Source: Patescibacteria group bacterium UBA7522 (GTDB lineage: Bacteria > Patescibacteriota > CPR2 > UBA1875). From it: 18,127 nt of DNA. The notes beneath the pieces are model-generated. The model worked only from the letters and a program-made list of their open reading frames with translations, was not told the origin of the DNA and ran no database searches. A program made the position numbers and the translations under genes. Positions 13,907 through 18,127 of this stretch are shown in pieces. The stretch spans positions 1,376 to 19,502 of the forward strand of contig DLNA01000030.1 in NCBI GenBank assembly GCA_002476865.1. Direction: 5' to 3'. The first letter of the stretch is position 1, and every line of letters starts with the position of its first letter.

Positions 13907-14804
13907 ATTTTTTTACGGTGAAGACGAGTTTTCAATCGCTAAAGAGATTCAGAAATTAAAAGTCGGCCTTAAATCAGAAGAGATTGGGTTACAAAAGAGT
14001 CCTGAGGAGATTATTGAAAGAATAAACTCAAAATCACTTTTTGACGAAAAAGAAGTCATAATACTGACTGAGGTTTTAAAAAATTTCTCCACCGAGCAAT
14101 TCAAAAACCTAACCAAGGCGCTAAAAGAAGCTGACCAAGAAAAAATATTACTATTTCTTGAAAAGGTAGCTCCCACAAAAAAAATAAAAGATTTTTTTGA
14201 AAAAGAAGGAGAAATAAAAACATTTTCCAAACCAGGATCTCAGAACCTGATAACCTTTATCAAAAATCAAGTGGCCGATTTGGATAGCGAGATTTCTCCT
14301 TTGGCAGCTGAGCGTTTAGCAACTTTTGTTGGGCCAAACTATTGGCAACTCGAGGAAGAGATAAAAAAGATTGTCCTTTATAAAAAAGGAGGGAGCTCGG
14401 ACAATAAATCAATTCAGGTTTCAGATATTGATCTTTTGGTAAAATCAAATTTTGAGGCCAATATTTTTGAACTCCTAGATGCAATTGCCGAAAAAAATAA
14501 ACGAAAAGGGATTCGGCTCTTAAATAAATTCTTAGATTCAGGGGAAAACGAAATGTATATTTTTTCAATGATTTTAAGACAATTTAGGAATATCGCAATT
14601 GCAAAATTTGAACCAAATATAAAAAAAGAGGAGCTAGCAAAAAGGGCCGGGGTTCATCCTTATGTAGCACAAAAATCTATTCAGCAAGCCAGGGGCTTTA
14701 GTAAACAAGAGATTATCGAAATATACAAAACGCTAATTAGAGTTGATCTTGAACTTAAAAGTGAAAACAGCCCGAAACAATCATTAATAAAAATTATAGT
14801 TTAA
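13899..14804 (+). CDS. holA: DNA polymerase III delta subunit (HolA-like)
   Basis: A 301-residue clamp-loader subunit that opens the beta sliding clamp. The start MIKFFYGEDEFSIAKEIQKL matches the family's FYGxDxF opening, followed by an AAA-like domain without a nucleotide-binding P-loop. A middle region LAERLATFVGPNYWQLEEEIKKIVLY (about 137-163) and the collar-like C-terminal FRNIAIAKF...AGVHPYVAQKSIQQARGFS are typical of HolA. It overlaps mutM by eight bases and is the last gene of the operon, ending two bases before a strong intrinsic terminator. Delta subunits diverge strongly in sequence, but length, opening motif and C-terminal pattern agree. Confidence 0.88.
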   Translation: MIKFFYGEDEFSIAKEIQKLKVGLKSEEIGLQKSPEEIIERINSKSLFDEKEVIILTEVLKNFSTEQFKNLTKALKEADQEKILLFLEKVAPTKKIKDFFEKEGEIKTFSKPGSQNLITFIKNQVADLDSEISPLAAERLATFVGPNYWQLEEEIKKIVLYKKGGSSDNKSIQVSDIDLLVKSNFEANIFELLDAIAEKNKRKGIRLLNKFLDSGENEMYIFSMILRQFRNIAIAKFEPNIKKEELAKRAGVHPYVAQKSIQQARGFSKQEIIEIYKTLIRVDLELKSENSPKQSLIKIIV

Positions 14805-14830
14805 AAAAGACCCTCGAAGGGGTCTTTTTT
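14803..14830. terminator. Bidirectional terminator between holA and rpsT
   Basis: Stem GACCC/GGGTC (14809-14813, 14820-14824) with a six-base loop, flanked by A6 on the left and T6 on the right, so it reads as stem plus T-tract on both strands. The holA stop codon and the rpsT stop codon (complement of 14829-14831) both lie in its flanks. It serves two converging genes. Confidence 0.92.
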
Positions 14831-15083
14831 AGTGGTCAATCTTTGTTAATCTTGATTTTTTTCTAGCGGCATTGTTTTTATGAATTATTTTTTTCTTTGC
14901 TGCTATGTCTATTTTCGAAAAAACCACTTTTAACGCCTCAGCGGCTCCTTTTTTATCTTTGGCCTTAACGAGTGCCTTATAGGATTTGACAGCTTTTTTA
15001 TAATCATCCTTAATAATCCGGTTTCTCTTCCGGGACTTTTTGTCTTGTCTTGCTTTTTTTATTGCTGATGTTGTAACTGGCAT
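14829..15083 (-). CDS. rpsT: Ribosomal protein S20
   Basis: An 84-residue, strongly basic protein of the small ribosomal subunit that binds 16S rRNA near helices h6, h9 and h44. The family pattern is clear: SAIKKARQDKKSRKRNRIIK at the N-terminus, KAVKSYKALVKAKDKKGAAEAL in the middle, and KIDIAAKKKIIHKNNAARKKSRLTKI at the end. Length is normal. The gene stands alone, divergent from the DHH-family gene and sharing a terminator with holA. An extended -10 (TGT-TAAGAT) nine bases before the ATG predicts a leader of only about three bases and no Shine-Dalgarno, so even this highly expressed gene may be translated from a nearly leaderless message. Confidence 0.95.
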   Translation of the reverse strand: MPVTTSAIKKARQDKKSRKRNRIIKDDYKKAVKSYKALVKAKDKKGAAEALKVVFSKIDIAAKKKIIHKNNAARKKSRLTKIDH

Positions 15084-15092
15084 AACAGAGAA

Positions 15093-15101
15093 ATCTTAAC
15101 A
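15093..15101 (-). promoter_or_regulatory. Extended -10 promoter of rpsT
   Basis: On the minus strand, TGT-TAAGAT, then nine bases to the ATG at 15083, predicting about a three-base leader. Confidence 0.55.
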
Positions 15102-15152
15102 CAAAAAATTTGATCTGTAAAGAAAGAACTTTTTTAAAAAAAATTTATATGC

Positions 15153-15181
15153 TTGCCAACAAAGACTAAATATGATACATT
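15153..15181 (+). promoter_or_regulatory. Promoter of the DHH-family gene
   Basis: TTGCCA (15153-15158), a 17-base spacer, and TACATT (15176-15181) preceded by TGA as an extended -10. Predicted start near 15188. The in-frame TTG at 15153, which could be read as a start codon, is the -35 itself. Confidence 0.6.
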
Positions 15182-15218
15182 ACTATGTCATGCAGGAGGG
15201 GCTGACAGAAGGATCTAT

Positions 15219-16673
15219 ATGGAACTCTCTCCCAAACAACAGGCAGTAAACGAAATCAAAAGAGCTAATCAAGTTCTAATTTTGGGTCATCAAAAACCGG
15301 AGGGTGATCAACTTGGATCAATGCTAGCCCTAAAAATTGCTCTAGAAAAAATCAATAAAAAAGTTGATGTTGTTGTTAGCGACAAAATAGATAATCTTTA
15401 TAATTTTTTGCCAGGCATTAAAAATATAAAAAACAAATACAGACACTCAAACGAAAAAATTCTTAAAATAGACACCAAAAAGGTCCCGATTAAGGGAATG
15501 AAGTGGCAGAAAGAGGACGATTTTTTAAATATTTACTTAGACGCTGAAAAAAATTTAAAATTTGAATTTATAGAGATAGAGAATGGCCCCACAAAGCCAG
15601 ATCTAATAATCATTATAAACACAACTGACATTGAAAAAATTGATCAGGTATATGATAAAAACACAGAGCTTTTTTTTGAAGTTCCAATTATTAACATAGA
15701 TTTTCACCCCGGTAATGAATATTTCGGCAGCATTAATTTGATTGACCTAACCGCCACATCAAGCGCAGAAATCCTGGTCTCGTTATTTGAATCTTTGGGT
15801 ATAAAGATAGATAGTCCCGACCTAGCAACCAATCTACTTTCTGGAATAATCTATAACACCCAATCATTCAGAAACCAAAACACAACCCCAAAATCACTAA
15901 CGGTTGCGGCACAACTCCTTGCTACAGGCGCAAATCAGCAAGAGATCGTCTCTAATTTTTACAAAAAAAAACCAGTCACACTCTTAAAGCTCTGGGGAGA
16001 GATGCTTGAAAATATCAACCTAGACAAAACTCATCGATTCGCCTGGACCAAGATTGATTCGAGCAACGACGACTCTGTTAGCAGAGAGGATATTTTTGGA
16101 GCTGCCGACGATCTCTTAACAAATACACCAGAAGCAGACGTTGTTTTAATACTTTACAGAGGCAGTGAAGAGAATGATCTTGTTTTTGGCAAGTTAAAAG
16201 GATCAAAAAACAAAGAAGTTTTATCAATATCAAAATTATTCGGGGGAGGCGGAACAACCTTTGACGCCTACTTTGAGTATAAAGATAACGATCTAGAGAG
16301 AGCGGAAAAAAATATCTTAAAATTAATCGCTGATTTTTGGCAGAATGATGACACGAAAGAAAAACAAAACTTATGGGATGTAATCGAGAAAGAAGATATT
16401 AACAAAAAAAACACCAAGACAGCACCAGTCGAAAAACCAGATCTGGTCAATAAGAGGTCATTAGGAGAGGATGAAAAAGAGAGTGATCCAAATAAAAACG
16501 ATGCTATAGAAGAGGCCCTAAAATCTATATCCATAGCTACAAAGGGCCAAACAAAAAAGGGGTTTACACCGATACGAGAGATCATAGATCAAAAAAAGCA
16601 AGGCCTTCCAGAAAGAGATCAGAAGGATGAGGGTGTGCCAATCGATATTTTTGACGAGGGCGAAGATGAATAA
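15219..16673 (+). CDS. DHH/DHHA1-family (NrnA/RecJ-like) protein with altered metal-binding motifs
   Basis: A 484-residue protein with the two-domain architecture of NrnA-like phosphoesterases, which normally degrade oligoribonucleotides or cyclic dinucleotides with two Mn ions. The scaffold is clear: LILGHQKPEGDQLGSMLAL (21-39), IINTTD (132-137), NIDFHPGNEYFG (159-170), GIIYNTQSFR (209-218) and a glycine-rich LFGGGGTTFDA (340-350). Several ligand positions differ from the family: HxxPDxD is HQKPEGD, DHH is DFH, the acidic residue of motif II and the Asp of the DTGxF motif are Asn, and GGGH lacks His. Residues from about 375 form a long charged, probably disordered tail with an acidic end. 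ATG 15219 is chosen for AAGGA five bases upstream; AGGAGG at 15194 is too far. It may be a binding protein rather than an enzyme. Confidence 0.78.
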   Translation: MELSPKQQAVNEIKRANQVLILGHQKPEGDQLGSMLALKIALEKINKKVDVVVSDKIDNLYNFLPGIKNIKNKYRHSNEKILKIDTKKVPIKGMKWQKEDDFLNIYLDAEKNLKFEFIEIENGPTKPDLIIIINTTDIEKIDQVYDKNTELFFEVPIINIDFHPGNEYFGSINLIDLTATSSAEILVSLFESLGIKIDSPDLATNLLSGIIYNTQSFRNQNTTPKSLTVAAQLLATGANQQEIVSNFYKKKPVTLLKLWGEMLENINLDKTHRFAWTKIDSSNDDSVSREDIFGAADDLLTNTPEADVVLILYRGSEENDLVFGKLKGSKNKEVLSISKLFGGGGTTFDAYFEYKDNDLERAEKNILKLIADFWQNDDTKEKQNLWDVIEKEDINKKNTKTAPVEKPDLVNKRSLGEDEKESDPNKNDAIEEALKSISIATKGQTKKGFTPIREIIDQKKQGLPERDQKDEGVPIDIFDEGEDE

Positions 16674-16698
16674 AGGTGTAATCAAAGACCGCTTAAAC

Positions 16699-16704
16699 TA
16701 TAAT
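16699..16704 (+). promoter_or_regulatory. -10 box of truB (leaderless start)
   Basis: TATAAT, six bases (TGAAAT), then the truB ATG at 16711. The predicted +1 is the start codon; no Shine-Dalgarno is possible. It lies in the 37-base gap after the DHH-family gene. Confidence 0.65.
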
Positions 16705-16710
16705 TGAAAT

Positions 16711-17421
16711 ATGTTTGATTTTAAAAACGGATTAATTCTTTTAGTAGATAAAGAGCCCGGATGGACAAGCTTCGACATAGTCGCAAAAATAAGATCGACC
16801 CTTCGACGAAAATTTAAAGATACAGTTAAGCACATTAAAGTCGGTCATGCCGGCACACTTGATCCTTTTGCAACGGGGCTCTTAATTATTTTAATTGGAA
16901 AAAAAACAAAAAATCAGGAAGGCCTCATGAAGCTTGATAAAAAATATATTGCCACATTAAAGCTTGGGGCAACTTCTACTACAGGTGATCCCGAAGGAAT
17001 AATAAAAAAAACAACGTCTTTTATCCCAAAACCAATAACGATCGGGGATATAGAAACGGTTCTTGGGGGGTTTTTGGGAGAAACTTTTCAAACACCTCCG
17101 GCACATTCGGCTATAAAAATTAATGGCAAAAGAGCTTATAAGCTTGCACGAGCAGGAAAAGAATTTAAATTAAAACCAAGGAAAATAGCTATTTACGATA
17201 TTAAGATCCTGGATTATAAATGGCCCCTTCTAAAAATAGAAACATCTGTTTCGAGCGGCACCTATATAAGAAAGCTGGCAGAGGATATCGGAAAATCTCT
17301 GGGATGTGGGGCTTATTTAACCGGACTACGAAGAACCAAGATTGGTGAATACGATATCTCTGACTCAAAAAAAATAAATATCGTTTTAAAAGATGTTCTA
17401 AACAAAAACCTTTTAAAGTGA
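16711..17421 (+). CDS. truB: TruB, tRNA pseudouridine-55 synthase
   Basis: TruB makes pseudouridine at U55 in the T-loop of nearly all tRNAs. The catalytic motif GHAGTLDPFATGLL (45-58) holds the nucleophile Asp51. The N-terminal NGLILLVDKEPGWTSFDIV, the KKYIATLKLGATSTTGDPEG strand, TPPAHSAIKINGKRAYKLAR and VSSGTYIRKLAEDIG are all diagnostic. At 236 residues it is shorter than the E. coli enzyme (about 314) and lacks a C-terminal PUA-like RNA-binding domain. It has its own leaderless-type promoter. The TGA stop is followed immediately by the -35 box of the next gene. Confidence 0.96.
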   Translation: MFDFKNGLILLVDKEPGWTSFDIVAKIRSTLRRKFKDTVKHIKVGHAGTLDPFATGLLIILIGKKTKNQEGLMKLDKKYIATLKLGATSTTGDPEGIIKKTTSFIPKPITIGDIETVLGGFLGETFQTPPAHSAIKINGKRAYKLARAGKEFKLKPRKIAIYDIKILDYKWPLLKIETSVSSGTYIRKLAEDIGKSLGCGAYLTGLRRTKIGEYDISDSKKINIVLKDVLNKNLLK

Positions 17422-17450
17422 TTGACAAAAAAGAAATGCATTGTTAAAAT
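17422..17450 (+). promoter_or_regulatory. Consensus promoter of the uracil-DNA glycosylase gene
   Basis: Perfect -35 TTGACA (17422-17427), a 17-base spacer, and TAAAAT (17445-17450) preceded by TGT as an extended -10. This is the strongest promoter in the window. It begins on the base after the truB stop, and it argues against the in-frame TTG at 17422 and ATG at 17449 as start codons, since both lie inside it. Confidence 0.8.
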
Positions 17451-17475
17451 GTCTTTAACTTTAGAAAGTTCTCTA

Positions 17476-18096
17476 ATGATAAACGAAGAAATAAACAAGG
17501 CGGAATGCCTTTCTGATTTAAACAATATTATCGCTTCTTGCAATCGATGCTCTTTGAGTAAAACAAAAACAAAAGATGTTTTTGGCTCTGGGAGCGAAAA
17601 AGCTGAGATTTTCTTTATCGGAGAAGCCCCAGGAAAAGAAGAGGATCTAAGAGGAGAACCATTTGTTGGCGCTGCCGGAAAATTCTTAGGAGAGATGCTC
17701 AAAGAAAATGGTCTTAATCGCAACAATGTCTTTATAGCTAACGTTTTAAAACATCGCCCGCCAGAAAATCGTGATCCACTGCCAGAAGAGGTGGACGCAT
17801 GTTGGCCGTTTTTGGAAAAACAGATCCAAATAGTAAATCCCAAAATTATCGTTTTTTTAGGCCGTCATGCATTAAACAGATTTTTTCCCTCACTAAAAAT
17901 ATCCGAAGTCCACGGCCGAGCTTTTAGAAAAAGCTGGCAAGGAAAAGATCAGGTTTTTCTAGCCCTTTACCATCCAGCGGCAGCACTTTATAACGGCTCC
18001 ATGAGAGAGACCCTAAAAAGTGACTTTAAGAAAATTCCAATCCTAATAACTAAAATTAAAAAAACACTAAAACCTCAACAAAAAAAATTAATTTAA
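17476..18096 (+). CDS. Type-4 uracil-DNA glycosylase (UdgA-like), one cluster Cys replaced by His
   Basis: It removes uracil from DNA to start base-excision repair. The 206-residue protein has the family-4 motifs: an N-terminal SCNRCSL (Cys22, Cys25), FFIGEAPGKEED (47-57), RGEPFVGAAGKFL (59-71), NRDPLPEEVDACWPFL with Cys109 (98-113), and YHPAAALYN (165-173) as the second active-site motif. Family 4 enzymes usually hold a 4Fe-4S cluster on four cysteines; the third normally lies in a VKCRPP-type segment. Here that segment is NVLKHRPPENR, so His93 stands in its place. The start is ATG 17476 because the upstream in-frame starts sit inside a strong promoter whose transcript should begin near 17457. 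No strong Shine-Dalgarno is seen. Confidence 0.92.
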   Translation: MINEEINKAECLSDLNNIIASCNRCSLSKTKTKDVFGSGSEKAEIFFIGEAPGKEEDLRGEPFVGAAGKFLGEMLKENGLNRNNVFIANVLKHRPPENRDPLPEEVDACWPFLEKQIQIVNPKIIVFLGRHALNRFFPSLKISEVHGRAFRKSWQGKDQVFLALYHPAAALYNGSMRETLKSDFKKIPILITKIKKTLKPQQKKLI

Positions 18097-18127
18097 AAAA
18101 TAAAAAAACTAAAAACATCCAAGATTG

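Noticed and set aside
15194..15199. AGGAGG as ribosome site for a small upstream peptide before the DHH-family gene
   Set aside because: No ATG, GTG or TTG at a workable distance starts a credible frame; it is 19 bases from the chosen start.
15153..15218. Earlier TTG start for the DHH-family protein
   Set aside because: The TTG coincides with the -35 box; AAGGA sits correctly before ATG 15219.
17422..17475. Earlier starts (TTG 17422, ATG 17449) for the uracil-DNA glycosylase
   Set aside because: Both are inside a consensus promoter, so they would not be on the transcript it makes.

Overview
This AT-rich bacterial window looks like a Candidate Phyla Radiation (Patescibacteria) chromosome, probably of the Parcubacteria/Microgenomates kind. 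That placement is an inference. It rests on the compact, overlapping housekeeping genes, the unusually short versions of several universal enzymes (ValRS without its C-terminal arm, a short TruB, a two-gene ComEC), and many genes that appear to be transcribed without a leader. TGA is a normal stop here (tilS, truB), so the Gracilibacteria/SR1 code, in which TGA means glycine, does not apply. No insertion sequences, CRISPR arrays or phage genes were seen.

Layout. The window opens inside tsaD (+), which converges on and overlaps murJ. From about 8650 down to 718 everything is on the minus strand, read in this order: a stand-alone RNA-polymerase alpha-CTD-like gene, a ComEC membrane protein, a ComEC-type metallo-hydrolase, an FtsB/DivIC-like septum protein, initiator tRNA-fMet, elongator tRNA-Met, tilS, ftsH and murJ. 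Divergent from the alpha-CTD gene is valS (+), preceded by a T-box riboswitch. After valS comes an unrecognised membrane-anchored gene (-) bracketed by two perfect copies of the chromosomal parS palindrome, then tRNA-Arg(GCG) and tRNA-Ser(CGA). The + strand continues with an overlapping operon (DJ-1/PfpI-like gene, mutM, holA) that ends at a bidirectional terminator shared with rpsT (-). It finishes with a DHH-family gene, truB and a type-4 uracil-DNA glycosylase.

How it fits together. The genes serve tRNA function and translation (tsaD, tilS, truB, valS, four tRNAs, rpsT), envelope and division (murJ, ftsH, FtsB-like), DNA uptake (split comEC), DNA repair and replication (mutM, udg, holA) and chromosome segregation (parS). 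The best leads are: (1) a T-box upstream of valS whose 3' half can pair either with the conserved antiterminator strand or with the Shine-Dalgarno sequence, suggesting translational control by uncharged tRNA-Val; (2) a parS pair around an unknown gene; (3) a recurring TATAAT-N6-ATG start arrangement implying leaderless mRNAs; (4) a G34 tRNA-Arg; and (5) three enzyme families with altered catalytic or cluster residues.
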